The notes: generated by a model not told the origin, from the letters alone. A stretch of DNA of 64,000 bases from Tenacibaculum ovolyticum DSM 18103 (GCF_000430545.1 NZ_AUMF01000009.1:178228-242227); one strand, 5' to 3'; positions 45,662-55,618 are shown, counted from the stretch's first letter. Program-made: numbers and translations.

Positions 45662-46258
45662 CTACCTTTTTTGAGCTACAACATGAAAAACATGCCAAAA
45701 TTTTTCTTTACCAGATAAGGTTTTTCCTTTTTTGGTAGTTTCCTTAAAATATAACAATTCAAAATCTTCAAATAAATTCTTTACTCCTTTTTCATCATGA
45801 AAAATCATTTCATTATTAGAACTCCATGAATCTTCTTTTCCAAAAAAATGTCCAGAAAAGAAACCTTTAGCATTAATACTTTTAAGAATAATAGTCCACA
45901 AATTTTCAAATTTATTTGGATGGCAGAAAGGCAAAGAAAAGGTTGCATTAACCAAATTAACAGAAGGCAACTCTTTTAAACTTTCAAAAGAGGTGTTTTT
46001 AAAGTTAACCTTTGATGTGTGTTCAGTATTTATATACTTTTGTATATGTTGCAAAGAATCTGACTCTTTATCTATAGCCAACACCTCTAGACCTTCACTT
46101 AGCATGGCAAAAGTATCTACACCATTACCACAGCCTAAATCAATAGCTTTAAATTCACTTAAATCACCTTTACCTTTCATTAAAACTAATGCTTGGCTCA
46201 ATGTATAAGCAGGAGGGTGATTTTCTTTACCTACTTTATCGTAATGTACTTTCCACAT
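45662..46258 (-). CDS. Class I SAM-dependent methyltransferase (TehB-like)
   Basis: From MWKVHYDKVG the protein has 198 residues. The SAM-binding motif I is AIDLGCGNGVDTFAML (about 36-51), followed by VLAIDKESDSLQHI (motif II). The overall size and the motif VNATFSLPFCHP fit the tellurite-resistance TehB-like group. It is convergent with the MATE gene and not part of that operon. A longer start at 46300 is less likely because it adds a basic hydrophobic stretch. Confidence 0.8.
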   Translation of the reverse strand: MWKVHYDKVGKENHPPAYTLSQALVLMKGKGDLSEFKAIDLGCGNGVDTFAMLSEGLEVLAIDKESDSLQHIQKYINTEHTSKVNFKNTSFESLKELPSVNLVNATFSLPFCHPNKFENLWTIILKSINAKGFFSGHFFGKEDSWSSNNEMIFHDEKGVKNLFEDFELLYFKETTKKGKTLSGKEKFWHVFHVVAQKR

Positions 46259-46453
46259 CTTTTTTATTCTTATTCTAAACAAAAATAACGAAGTAATCAC
46301 TTTTATAGCAATATTTTATCGATTCTTTAACACCTTTTTTTGTACGATTTTAAAATTGCAAGCCAACCTATATTCAACTTCACTTACTCCTTTTTATTGG
46401 CTATTATTTTATCTACAAACCACATAAAATATCATTTAAAATTAACCAATAAA

Positions 46454-46485
46454 AAACCTAAACAATAAAAACATTGTTTAGGTTT
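46454..46485 (-). terminator. Intrinsic terminator of purM
   Basis: AAACCTAAACAAT (46454-46466) pairs perfectly with ATTGTTTAGGTTT (46473-46485), and on the minus strand the stem is followed by T residues. It is 43 bases after the purM stop. Confidence 0.85.
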
Positions 46486-46528
46486 AAATAATTTAATATT
46501 CTTAAAATAGTCGTTTAGGTACTTTTAT

Positions 46529-47707
46529 TTAGTATTCAAAAGTTCCGAATTCACTATTTATAGTTAATTTCTTAGTTTCAGAAGCTTCCACTCTACCTAC
46601 AATTTGAGCATTTACATTGTATGATTTAGAGATCGCTATAATATCTTCAGCTACTTCTGGAGATACATAAAGCTCCATTCTATGCCCACAGTTAAATACT
46701 TGATACATCTCTTTCCAATCTGTTTTAGATTGTTCTTGTATCAACTTAAATAAAGGAGGTATTGGAAACATATTATCTTTTACAATATGTAGTGCATCTA
46801 CAAAATGTAAAATTTTAGTTTGTGCTCCACCAGAACAATGAATCATTCCGTGAACAGTATCTGAATTAAATTTTGATAAAATTTCTTTAATAATAGGTGC
46901 GTACGTTCTTGTTGGAGATAGTACTAATTTACCAGCATCAATTGGAGAATTCTCAACAGCGTCCGTTAATTTTGCTTTTCCTGAATATACTAAATCCGCA
47001 GGAACTGCTGCATCATAACTTTCAGGATATTTAGCCGCTAAATAATTATCAAAAACATCGTGTCTTGCAGAAGTTAATCCGTTAGACCCCATTCCGCCAT
47101 TATATTCAGTTTCATAACTTGCTTGTCCAAAAGATTCTAAACCAACAATTACATCGCCTGCTTTTATATTTGCATTATCAACAACGTCAGTACGTTTCAT
47201 ACGAGCAGTAACTGTAGAATCTACAATAATTGTACGTACTAAATCACCAACATCGGCAGTTTCACCACCTGTAGAGTGAATCGTTACTCCAAAACCTTTA
47301 AGATCTTCAATTAACTCTTCAGTTCCATTAATAATTGCAGATAAAACTTCTCCAGGAATTTTACTTTTATTACGTCCAATAGTAGACGATAACATAATAT
47401 TATCTGTAGCTCCAACACATAACAAATCATCAATATTCATTATTAAAGCATCTTGTGCAATACCTTTCCAAACAGAAATATCACCTGTTTCTTTCCAATA
47501 CATGTATGCTAATGATGATTTTGTTCCTGCACCATCTGCATGCATAATCAAACAATAATCTTCATCGTTTGTTAAGTAATCTGGAACAATTTTACAGAAA
47601 GCTTTCGGAAATAATCCTTTATCGATATTCTTAATTGCATTATGCACATCTTCTTTAGATGCTGAAACTCCGCGTTGTGCATAGCGTTTAGATACTTCGT
47701 TACTCAT
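46529..47707 (-). CDS. purM: Phosphoribosylformylglycinamidine cyclo-ligase (AIR synthetase)
   Basis: The 392-residue protein catalyses the ATP-dependent closure of FGAM to AIR in purine synthesis. It has the RYAQRGVSASKED start, ADGAGTKSSLAYMYWKETGD (about 57-76), NIDDLLCVGATDNIMLS (about 91-107) and GGETADVGDLVRT (about 147-159), the usual PurM ATP- and substrate-binding blocks, and a C-terminal GHRMELYVSPEV. At about 390 residues it is the longer Bacteroidetes form. Single gene with its own terminator. Confidence 0.92.
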   Translation of the reverse strand: MSNEVSKRYAQRGVSASKEDVHNAIKNIDKGLFPKAFCKIVPDYLTNDEDYCLIMHADGAGTKSSLAYMYWKETGDISVWKGIAQDALIMNIDDLLCVGATDNIMLSSTIGRNKSKIPGEVLSAIINGTEELIEDLKGFGVTIHSTGGETADVGDLVRTIIVDSTVTARMKRTDVVDNANIKAGDVIVGLESFGQASYETEYNGGMGSNGLTSARHDVFDNYLAAKYPESYDAAVPADLVYSGKAKLTDAVENSPIDAGKLVLSPTRTYAPIIKEILSKFNSDTVHGMIHCSGGAQTKILHFVDALHIVKDNMFPIPPLFKLIQEQSKTDWKEMYQVFNCGHRMELYVSPEVAEDIIAISKSYNVNAQIVGRVEASETKKLTINSEFGTFEY

Positions 47708-47812
47708 TGTTATGTTGTTGTTTTGTTGCCGCGAAATTACTCTAAAAACAGCAAATATTCAAAGTTATTAAAACTTAAAAGACATAATAATTTAATTAAA
47801 ACACTACTTCAT

Positions 47813-48718
47813 TTAAAAATCTAAATTATTCACCTTGATATAATCATCAATTGTTGTTGACCATTCTTTGTTTGCATAATGAAAAACAAGACCACTTTCT
47901 TTTTTTCCTAACCAAGCAAATGTTTTTTCTTCTATTATTTTTTTATTGGAATAATCATCACGATAACTATATTTTATTTTTACCAAAGCTTCAGAAAACA
48001 TAGCATCAATTTCATTAAAACTAAATTTCTCTTGACTGTAAACTAGTAGGCGTCTTTTTTTACTTGCGGGAACCTCTAAATTTTCATGTCCAGAATTTTC
48101 AAGAATAATATGCTTGTTTACCATTCTATTTTCTACAAACAAAATTATACTTGAAATTTTAAGGTTTTTAGCCTCTCTTTTTCCTTGATTTCGGAAGTCA
48201 TATAATAACCTATAATGCTTAATATTATTATATACTGAATAACTTAAAGAAACATCTACATTAGGTTTTTCTGAATCAAATCTTTTCTTTTCAATCTTTA
48301 ATTGCTCTTTTACTTTTTCTTCAAATAACTTTGTCTGCTTCAGAGTGTTTTTTAATGCTATATTTTGAACTTCCATATCTTTTTCAACATTACTTAGAAT
48401 TTCATTCTGCTTATTAATATTCTTACTAAGAGTTAATGTCTTCTCTAAACTTTCATTTAAATTAGCAATTAAAGAATCTGCTTTTAACTTAATTTTTTCA
48501 GTGTTCTCTAGTGTATCATCAATTTTCACTATTTTACCAGCTTCTTCCTCACTTTTAACCACCTCTGACCTTATTGAAAAAAATAAACCTGACAAAATTA
48601 AAACACTTCCAATAAATAAGATAAAATACTTATCAGATTTATTATTCGTTAAATCTAGTATATAGCCTAAAATAACCAGTATTGCAGTAATGACGAGTGT
48701 TATTATAACGTATTTCAT
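47813..48718 (-). CDS. Membrane coiled-coil protein, hypothetical
   Basis: The 301-residue protein has two N-terminal membrane segments (about 2-20 and 32-49), a long coiled coil (about 60-150, rich in Glu, Lys and Leu), and a soluble beta-rich C-terminal domain (150-301). It resembles bacterial membrane-anchored coiled-coil proteins of unknown role. It lies 52 bases after the glnN stop in the same direction but no functional link is apparent. Confidence 0.6.
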   Translation of the reverse strand: MKYVIITLVITAILVILGYILDLTNNKSDKYFILFIGSVLILSGLFFSIRSEVVKSEEEAGKIVKIDDTLENTEKIKLKADSLIANLNESLEKTLTLSKNINKQNEILSNVEKDMEVQNIALKNTLKQTKLFEEKVKEQLKIEKKRFDSEKPNVDVSLSYSVYNNIKHYRLLYDFRNQGKREAKNLKISSIILFVENRMVNKHIILENSGHENLEVPASKKRRLLVYSQEKFSFNEIDAMFSEALVKIKYSYRDDYSNKKIIEEKTFAWLGKKESGLVFHYANKEWSTTIDDYIKVNNLDF

Positions 48719-48770
48719 TATTTAATTTTATTTTTAATAATACGAAAATTTTAATTATGAAATAAAAAAT

Positions 48771-50954
48771 CTACCTAGTAAATAACAACTCTCTGTATTT
48801 CGTTAAAGGCCATAAATTATCGTCAACCATTAACTCTAACTTATCACAGTGATAACGAATTTCTTCAAAAAATGGCTTTACCTTATCACAATAAGCATCT
48901 GCATTTTTTTGCCCATCAAACTTATTTGCTTTTTTACGCTCTTCAGTCATTTTTTCAATTTTAGAATTGATTCCTGCTATATGACTAGATATTTTCTGAA
49001 TTAAATCAATCTGTTCTTTTGCATATTGCTCAAAACCTTTTCCGAAGATTTCTTTTAACCCTTTTACATTTTCTATTAATGTATTTTGATATTGAATAGC
49101 CGTAGGAATCACATGATTTCTTGCAACATCTCCTAAAACTCTACTTTCTATTTGAATTCGTTTAGAATATTCTTCTAGTTCAATTTCATGACGTGCGGCT
49201 ACCTCTACTTTATTCATCACATTCATTTCTTCAAAAAGTGAAATTGCTTTTTTCGAAATTTTTGCTTTTAAAGCCTCAGGGGTTGTTTTATTATTACTTA
49301 ACCCTCTTTTTACAGCTTCTTTTTCCCATGCATCACCATAACCATCTCCTTCAAATCTAATTTTCTTTGATGCTTTAATATATTCTCTTAACACATTAAA
49401 AACTGCTTCGTCTTTTTTAAGGTTTTTAGCATCAACCAATTCATCTACCTCAACTTTAAATTCTTTTAATTGCTTCGCTATAATGGTGTTTAAAACTGTC
49501 ATTGGCCCTGCACAGTTAGACCAAGAACCTACTGCTCTTAATTCGAATTTATTACCAGTAAAAGCAAAAGGCGAAGTTCTATTTCTATCGGTATTGTCTA
49601 ATAAAATCTCAGGTATTTTACCTACAATATTCAGCTTTAAATCTGTTTTTTCTTTAGGTGATAATTTACCTTTTGTTACATTTTCTAACTCATCTAACAC
49701 TGCTGATAATTGCGAACCAATAAACACTGATATTATTGCTGGGGGCGCTTCATTGGCTCCCAAACGATGATCATTACTTGCACTTGCTATTGAAGCTCTA
49801 ATTAATTCTTCGTAATCATGAACCGCTTTAATTGTATTTACAAAAAAGGCTAAAAACTGTAAATTTTTCATTGGTGTTTTTCCAGGACTTAATAGATTAA
49901 CTCCTGTATTTGTTGCTAAAGACCAATTATTATGTTTTCCCGATCCATTAATTCCTGCAAATGGTTTTTCGTGGAATAATACTTTAAATTGATGACGTTG
50001 CGATACTTTCTCCATCACATCCATTAACAACGAATTATGGTCTACCGCTAAATTTGCTTCCTCAAAAATTGGAGCTAATTCAAACTGATTGGGAGCTACC
50101 TCATTATGTCGTGTTTTTACAGGAACACCTAACAACATACATTCTTGCTCTAAATCTCTCATAAAACTCATTACTCTATCTGGAATAGAACCGAAATAAT
50201 GATCATCTAATTGCTGTCCTTTTGCTGGTGAATGTCCTAATAATGTTCTTCCTGTCATCATTAAATCAGGACGTGCAGACATTAAAGCAGTATCTATTAA
50301 AAAATATTCTTGCTCCCAACCTAACGTTGCATTTACTTTTGAAACATTTTTATCAAAAAATTTACAAACTGCTGTTGCAGCCGTGTCTACTGCTTGTAAA
50401 GCTCTTAATAATGGTGCTTTATTATCTAATGCTTCTCCTGTGTATGCAACAAAAACTGTTGGAATACACAAAGTTGTGCCATATACAAATGCTGGCGATG
50501 TAGGATCCCATGCTGTATAACCACGAGCTTCAAATGTATTTCTAATACCTCCATTCGGAAAACTAGATGCGTCTGGTTCTTGCTGCACTAATTGCCCACC
50601 ATCAAAACGTTCCATTGCTCCACCTCCTTCAATAGTTTCAAAAAACGCATCATGCTTTTCAGCAGTTGCACCTGTTAATGGCTGAAACCAATGTGTATAA
50701 TGCGTTGCTCCTTTAGATAAAGCCCAATCTTTCATACTTACCGCAATCTGATCAGCAATTTTTCTATCTATCTTACTACCAAACTCAACAGCATCCTTTA
50801 CACTTTGGTACGCATCTTTTGTCATATACTGACGCATCGTTTCCGTATTAAAAACATTTTCTCCAAACAATTCAGAGCGTCTTCCCTTCTCCTCTATAAA
50901 AACGGGTTTTCTATGTAAAGTTTCTTTTAAAGCACTAAATCTTAAAGTAGACAT
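48771..50954 (-). CDS. glnN: Glutamine synthetase type III
   Basis: From MSTLRFSALKET the protein has 727 residues, the normal size of GSIII, the large dodecameric enzyme common in Bacteroidetes. Characteristic blocks are GWEQEYFLIDTAL (about 215-227), KTRHNEVAPNQFELAP (about 285-300), GINGSGKHNNWSLATN (about 338-353) and NRTSPFAFTGNKFELRAVGS (about 454-473). It is transcribed away from the GSII gene across a shared regulatory region. A start at 50981 would put the ATG at the predicted -7 box and is unlikely. Confidence 0.95.
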   Translation of the reverse strand: MSTLRFSALKETLHRKPVFIEEKGRRSELFGENVFNTETMRQYMTKDAYQSVKDAVEFGSKIDRKIADQIAVSMKDWALSKGATHYTHWFQPLTGATAEKHDAFFETIEGGGAMERFDGGQLVQQEPDASSFPNGGIRNTFEARGYTAWDPTSPAFVYGTTLCIPTVFVAYTGEALDNKAPLLRALQAVDTAATAVCKFFDKNVSKVNATLGWEQEYFLIDTALMSARPDLMMTGRTLLGHSPAKGQQLDDHYFGSIPDRVMSFMRDLEQECMLLGVPVKTRHNEVAPNQFELAPIFEEANLAVDHNSLLMDVMEKVSQRHQFKVLFHEKPFAGINGSGKHNNWSLATNTGVNLLSPGKTPMKNLQFLAFFVNTIKAVHDYEELIRASIASASNDHRLGANEAPPAIISVFIGSQLSAVLDELENVTKGKLSPKEKTDLKLNIVGKIPEILLDNTDRNRTSPFAFTGNKFELRAVGSWSNCAGPMTVLNTIIAKQLKEFKVEVDELVDAKNLKKDEAVFNVLREYIKASKKIRFEGDGYGDAWEKEAVKRGLSNNKTTPEALKAKISKKAISLFEEMNVMNKVEVAARHEIELEEYSKRIQIESRVLGDVARNHVIPTAIQYQNTLIENVKGLKEIFGKGFEQYAKEQIDLIQKISSHIAGINSKIEKMTEERKKANKFDGQKNADAYCDKVKPFFEEIRYHCDKLELMVDDNLWPLTKYRELLFTR

Positions 50955-50978
50955 TATATATAGTATAAGTTTCGATAT

Positions 50979-51032
50979 CAAAAATACATATTTTAATCTA
51001 TTTCACATCATACCCCTAAAAAAATAGGGGTA
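50979..51032. promoter_or_regulatory. glnN promoter and shared palindromic operator
   Basis: On the minus strand a TATTTTTG -7 box (50979-50986) precedes glnN without a TTG -33. The palindrome TACCCCTA-aaaaaa-TAGGGGTA (51011-51018 and 51025-51032) is next to the -33 position, and a half-site ACCCCTTTA lies near 51063. It fits a nitrogen-responsive regulator for both divergent synthetase genes. Confidence 0.5.
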
Positions 51033-51143
51033 AAATTAAATTATCACTAAATTTTAAAGTTTAACCCCTTTAAATTTTAATATTAAAGATAAAATTCACA
51101 TTTTTGCATAGAATTTAATTCTAAAAAATAAATTCTCATTATC

Positions 51144-52166
51144 ATGGCAAAAATTAAGTTAGAGTACATTTGGTTAGATGGTTACAAACCAACACAAAAC
51201 CTAAGAAGTAAAACAAAAGTTGAAGAACACGAAAATTTTCAAGGAACTATTGAAGAGTTAAAGAATTGGTCTTTTGACGGTTCTTCTACAAAACAAGCTT
51301 CAGGAGGTTCTTCTGACTGTGTTCTAAAACCTGTAGCAATTTACCCAGATCCTGCACGTGTTAACGGATATTTAGTAATGACAGAGGTTTTAAATTCTGA
51401 CGGAACTCCACACGAATCTAACGCTCGTGCTACAATTAATGATGATGATAATGATTTCTGGTTTGGTTTTGAACAAGAATACTTTATTATGGACAGCGCT
51501 ACTCAACTTCCTTTAGGATTTCCAGTTGGTGGATACCCTGGACCACAAGGAATGTATTACTGCTCTGTAGGTGGAAGAAATACACATGGTAGAGATTTTG
51601 TTGAGCAACATGCTGATTTATGTATTGATGCTGGATTAAATTTTGAAGGAATTAACCAAGAAGTTGCTTCAGGACAATGGGAATTTCAATTATTTGCTAA
51701 AGGAGCAAAAATTGCTGGTGATGAAATTTGGATCGCTAGATATTTACTAGATCGTTTAACTGAACAATATGGTTACTACATAGAATATCACCCAAAACCT
51801 GTAAAAGGAGACTGGAATGGTTCTGGAATGCACGCTAACTTCTCTAACACAACCTTAAGAACTTGTGGTTCTAAAGAAATTTACATGCAAGTTTGTGAAG
51901 CTTTTAGACCAGTAACTAAAGAACATATTGATATTTACGGCGCTTACAATGACCAACGTTTAACAGGCTTACACGAAACTGCTTCTATAACAGATTTCAG
52001 TTACGGTATTTCTGATAGAGGTGCTTCTATTCGTATTCCTATTTTAACTGTAGAGAGCGGATGGAAAGGATACCTAGAAGATAGAAGACCTGCCTCTAAC
52101 GGAGACCCTTATAAAATTGCTTCAAGAATTATACAAACTGTAAAACCAGTTTGCGATAAACTATAA
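51144..52166 (+). CDS. glnII: Glutamine synthetase type II (eukaryote-like, short form)
   Basis: The 340-residue protein is the compact GSII type. Blocks seen are LKNWSFDGSSTKQASGGSSD (about 39-58), GFEQEYFIMD (about 111-120), GDWNGSGMHANFSNTTL (about 219-235), HIDIYGAYNDQRLTGLHETA (about 257-276) and RRPASNGDPYKIASRII (about 315-331). It makes glutamine from glutamate and ammonia, in parallel with glnN. Divergent from glnN; has its own terminator shared with the antiporter gene. Confidence 0.93.
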   Translation: MAKIKLEYIWLDGYKPTQNLRSKTKVEEHENFQGTIEELKNWSFDGSSTKQASGGSSDCVLKPVAIYPDPARVNGYLVMTEVLNSDGTPHESNARATINDDDNDFWFGFEQEYFIMDSATQLPLGFPVGGYPGPQGMYYCSVGGRNTHGRDFVEQHADLCIDAGLNFEGINQEVASGQWEFQLFAKGAKIAGDEIWIARYLLDRLTEQYGYYIEYHPKPVKGDWNGSGMHANFSNTTLRTCGSKEIYMQVCEAFRPVTKEHIDIYGAYNDQRLTGLHETASITDFSYGISDRGASIRIPILTVESGWKGYLEDRRPASNGDPYKIASRIIQTVKPVCDKL

Positions 52167-52201
52167 TATTTTCCATTACAACACAACACACACTAACAAC
52201 A

Positions 52202-52235
52202 AAAAAAGCCTTTAAATTAATTTAAAGGCTTTTTT
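52202..52235. terminator. Bidirectional terminator between GSII and antiporter genes
   Basis: AAAAAAGCCTTTAAATT and AATTTAAAGGCTTTTTT form a 17-bp perfect inverted repeat with T runs in both directions, placed between convergent genes. Confidence 0.9.
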
Positions 52236-52253
52236 GTTTTTTCTATTTGTTTT

Positions 52254-53195
52254 TTATGCTAGCTTTAAATAAACAAACACAACATAAGCTATTAATAATA
52301 TAATTCCATCTTTCCAATTTAATCTTAGTTTTCTAGGAAAGAACACAAGTGGCAATACAGCAAATGATATTGCTAACATCCAATAAATATCGTTATTCAC
52401 TAAACTCAACGCATTTTCCTTTAATTCTATTGGAGTTATCATTGCTGTAATTCCTAAAACAGCTAAAATATTAAACACGTTAGAGCCAATTAAATTCCCT
52501 AAAGATATCGCTTTTTCTTTTTTCATTACCGCTATTATAGAAGCGGCTAATTCTGGCACACTTGTTCCTACCGAAACCACTGTAACCCCAATAATAGCAT
52601 CACTTACACCTAAACTCTCTGCTAAAGCCACGGCGCCTTTTATCAATAATTCTGAACCTCCCCACAAAGCGACTCCTCCTATTGCTAAAAACAACACTAC
52701 TTTGTACAAAGCTAACTCCTCATCATCTTCAGGCATTTCATCAACAACAGCTGTTTTTTGAAACTTTAATAAATAGACTAAAAACACAACCAACATAGTA
52801 AATAAAATAATTCCTTCATATTGTTGAATTGTATTATCAAAAGCTATAAAAAAATACAATAAACCAGAAGCAATCATCATCACTGGCCAATCTGTTTTAT
52901 AAAAACTTTTTTCTACATCAATTGTTGATAAAAGTACAGTAATACCCAACACCAATCCTATATTAGCAATATTAGAACCAACTACATTACCTACCGCTAA
53001 CCCTGTTGCTCCGTTTAATGCTGATTTAATACTCACTATTAATTCAGGTGCTGAGGTAGCAAAAGAAACCACTGTCATACCAATTACAACTTTAGGTATA
53101 TTTAACCTTAAAGATAAACCTACCGCTGCTTTTAATAACCAGTTACCTCCAAGAACCAACAACAACAAACCTACTACTATATATACAATATTCAT
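52254..53195 (-). CDS. Calcium/sodium antiporter (YrbG-type, CaCA family)
   Basis: The 313-residue membrane protein has about ten spans in two inverted halves, each with the alpha-repeat motif: SFATSAPELIVSIKSAL (about 46-62) with GNVVGSNIANIGLVLG, and SVGTSVPELAASIIAVM (about 208-224) with GNLIGSNVFNILAVLG. The acidic residues in these repeats bind the cation. Single gene, convergent with the GSII gene. Confidence 0.92.
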   Translation of the reverse strand: MNIVYIVVGLLLLVLGGNWLLKAAVGLSLRLNIPKVVIGMTVVSFATSAPELIVSIKSALNGATGLAVGNVVGSNIANIGLVLGITVLLSTIDVEKSFYKTDWPVMMIASGLLYFFIAFDNTIQQYEGIILFTMLVVFLVYLLKFQKTAVVDEMPEDDEELALYKVVLFLAIGGVALWGGSELLIKGAVALAESLGVSDAIIGVTVVSVGTSVPELAASIIAVMKKEKAISLGNLIGSNVFNILAVLGITAMITPIELKENALSLVNNDIYWMLAISFAVLPLVFFPRKLRLNWKDGIILLIAYVVFVYLKLA

Positions 53196-53615
53196 TTAGT
53201 ATCTTTTTTTTGCGAAGATAAGATTTTGATACGAAAATAAACACTCAATAAAAACTCTAAAACGCAGCTATTTTAACTTACACTAGTTTTCCTTTACCCT
53301 GCTAACAAAAAATCAAACAACAAGAAAACACTACATTCTTAAACCCTTTTCCCTTTAGTTTAAAAAAGAGAAACAAAAAACGCCTTTATACAGTTACAAT
53401 ATAAAACAAAAAGAACATTAAACAATTACAAAAACAAACCTAAAAGAAGTAGATAATGTTTCATAATAAAACAAAAACAACATATTAACCTATTAATTTA
53501 AATACAAATAAATTAATTCGATTTCAAATTTTTGGAAGTATGATTCCCTTTCTTATATATTGATAAAACAATTCCGGAATCAACTATAATTTACTAATTA
53601 AAAACACTCAAACCT
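53196..53615. other. Intergenic region before the SPFH locus
   Basis: No ORF of size was seen. A short perfect palindrome TTCCGGAA at about 53571-53578 is the only notable signal. Confidence 0.5.
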
Positions 53616-53690
53616 ATGATAAATATCATCTTTAAACTTCTTATTTTTGCGGCAAAAACCGCAGCTATTATTGCACAACTATTATATTAA
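53616..53690 (+). CDS. 24-residue hydrophobic peptide upstream of the SPFH gene
   Basis: A short ORF MINIIFKLLIFAAKTAAIIA plus four residues ends 23 bases before the SPFH gene start. It is one hydrophobic or amphipathic helix. Its position suggests an upstream ORF coupled to the SPFH gene or a small membrane partner. Could also be chance in AT-rich DNA. Confidence 0.35.
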   Translation: MINIIFKLLIFAAKTAAIIAQLLY

Positions 53691-53713
53691 TCAACTTAAA
53701 AAAAACAATTACT

Positions 53714-55051
53714 ATGCTAACATTTATAGGAGTACTATTAATCATTGTAGGATTAACTACAATCATATTAAGTTCAATTTTTAAAAACAACAAAATATTA
53801 AACTGGTTTAGTTTAAAAAGAAGTATTCAATTTACAATACTAGGAGCACTTTTAAGTATTATCACAGGTATGTTCTTTTACGCTGATGCAGGTACTGCTT
53901 ACGCTGTACAATACGTGTCTGGTGGAGACAAAATGATCACTACTCAAGGTTTAAAACTTAAGTGGTGGGGACGCATCATCCCTTTATCATACGAAACTTC
54001 TATAAAAGATATTATTGTTAACGACGAAAGTGAATTACCAAAAAGCGATAGAGGAATTTACAACAGAAAGGCTCAGAAATGGGAATTTAGTGATGCTATT
54101 AAAGCTGAAATAAGTACCTCTGTAATCGTAGGTGTAAATATTAACGATGAAGAAGTTTTCTTAAATATGGCAGATAGAAACAGAAGTGAATCTAAATTGA
54201 TTTACGGAAGGGTTTTACCGAATATAGATGCCGCCATAAAGAACACTTGTAAATTAATGGATGCTCAAGATTACATATCTGGACAAGCATCTGATTTTGA
54301 TAGGTATTTTAGAGATCAACTAGAAAACGGAATGTACCAAGTAGAACAGTATTACGAAGCTGAAAACAACAATGAAGTTGTAGGTGACACGACTACTATT
54401 AGAAAAATAAAAATTGGGAAATCTAGTAAACAGAAAAAATTTAGAATAAAAAGAAGTGGAGATGGCACTATTATTAGAGATAACTCTAACTCTTTAAAAC
54501 AATATGGTTTAAAAATTTACCAGGCGCAAGTAACTGGTATCGACTGGGAAGCTTCGTTTGACGAACGTTTAGATTTACAAAAAAACGAGGTTGCGCAAAC
54601 TCAATTAGAAAAACAACAAGCAGAACGAGAATATTATAGAGCTAAAAAAGAGGTTGCAAAGGGAGAATCTGAAAAAGCAAAAGAAAGAGCTCGATTAGAA
54701 AAAATTCAAATTCAACAAACCATAGAGGCTGAGACCGAAGCGAAAGTTGCTGGATTCAATTTAATAAAAGAGAAGAAGCAATTTGAAGTTGAACAATACA
54801 AGGCTAAAAGTAAAAAAGTAGCTGCTGATGCGCAATATTATGAAAATGCCAAATTAGTAAGCGCTGGTTTAACCCCGCAAGAAAAAGCTGAATGGGAATA
54901 CAAAACAGCAGTCGGAGTCGCTGAACAAATAAAAAGCTTACGTTTACCATCTACTTACATTGAGGGTAGCAAGAATGGAAATAGTGGAAATTTATTACAA
55001 TCATTAATTGGCGCAGACCTTGCTAAAAAAATGATGGAAAGTAAAAAGTAA
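53714..55051 (+). CDS. SPFH/band-7 membrane scaffold protein
   Basis: The 445-residue protein has two N-terminal membrane segments (about 2-22 and 37-57), then an SPFH/band-7 domain (about 65-285) and a long coiled coil (about 280-390, LEKQQAEREYYRAKKEVAKG and beyond, rich in Ala, Glu and Lys) with a C-terminal tail ending in SLIGADLAKKMMESKK. The layout is that of prohibitin-like scaffold proteins of membrane microdomains. It stands alone after the small hydrophobic ORF. Confidence 0.85.
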   Translation: MLTFIGVLLIIVGLTTIILSSIFKNNKILNWFSLKRSIQFTILGALLSIITGMFFYADAGTAYAVQYVSGGDKMITTQGLKLKWWGRIIPLSYETSIKDIIVNDESELPKSDRGIYNRKAQKWEFSDAIKAEISTSVIVGVNINDEEVFLNMADRNRSESKLIYGRVLPNIDAAIKNTCKLMDAQDYISGQASDFDRYFRDQLENGMYQVEQYYEAENNNEVVGDTTTIRKIKIGKSSKQKKFRIKRSGDGTIIRDNSNSLKQYGLKIYQAQVTGIDWEASFDERLDLQKNEVAQTQLEKQQAEREYYRAKKEVAKGESEKAKERARLEKIQIQQTIEAETEAKVAGFNLIKEKKQFEVEQYKAKSKKVAADAQYYENAKLVSAGLTPQEKAEWEYKTAVGVAEQIKSLRLPSTYIEGSKNGNSGNLLQSLIGADLAKKMMESKK

Positions 55052-55148
55052 AATTATTTTAGTTATTAATGGGCGAGGTGATACTTTTTCACCTCACCCT
55101 AAGTAACAAATTATTTTTCAGTATTTTTGATACACAATCAAACTTATA

Positions 55149-55301
55149 ATGAAAAAACAACTTTTCAAACTTTTAGCAAAACTAAACAAAACACTACTAC
55201 CTTCTTTTACTCAAAAAGAGTTAGACATCTCTAAAGCATCCAAATTTCAATTAGCAATTATTGGTTGGCGTGCTTTTATTACCATAAATTCATTAGATTA
55301 A
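55149..55301 (+). CDS. Conserved small basic protein
   Basis: A 50-residue ORF, MKKQLFKLLAKLNKTLLPSF followed by a segment ending in QLAIIGWRAFITINSLD. Similar short basic proteins with LAKLNK and SKFQLAIIGWR motifs are common next to SPFH or DUF2007 genes in Flavobacteria. It ends 12 bases before the DUF2007-like gene. Not predicted to be membrane spanning; function unknown. Confidence 0.55.
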   Translation: MKKQLFKLLAKLNKTLLPSFTQKELDISKASKFQLAIIGWRAFITINSLD

Positions 55302-55313
55302 AAATTCACAATT

Positions 55314-55541
55314 ATGAAAGAACATATAAAAGTATACACAGGAACTACAATCCTAACAAATAGACTTGCTTTTTTACTTGACGAGGCAAAAATAGCAACT
55401 TTAATTAAAGACAGTAAAGAATCTGGCAGATTAGCTGGTTTTGGATCTACAGGCGCTTCTTGCGAATTATTTATCTATAATTCTGATTTAGAGAACGCTA
55501 AAAAAATAATTGAAGAATTCAAAAAAGAATTAAATCAGTAA
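55314..55541 (+). CDS. DUF2007-type small protein
   Basis: The 75-residue protein has the fold of DUF2007 (putative signal-transducing protein): KVYTGTTILTNRLAFLLDEA near the N-terminus, a glycine-rich middle GRLAGFGSTGASCELFIYN, and a C-terminal NAKKIIEEFKKEL helix. It follows the 50-residue basic protein by 12 bases and precedes tRNA-Arg. Role unknown. Confidence 0.8.
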   Translation: MKEHIKVYTGTTILTNRLAFLLDEAKIATLIKDSKESGRLAGFGSTGASCELFIYNSDLENAKKIIEEFKKELNQ

Positions 55542-55618
55542 TAGAAAATAAAAGCAAAAAAAAGTGTTTTTTATTTTCTAGAACCGAAAATAGTCTCTAT
55601 ATTTGCACTCGCAAAAAC

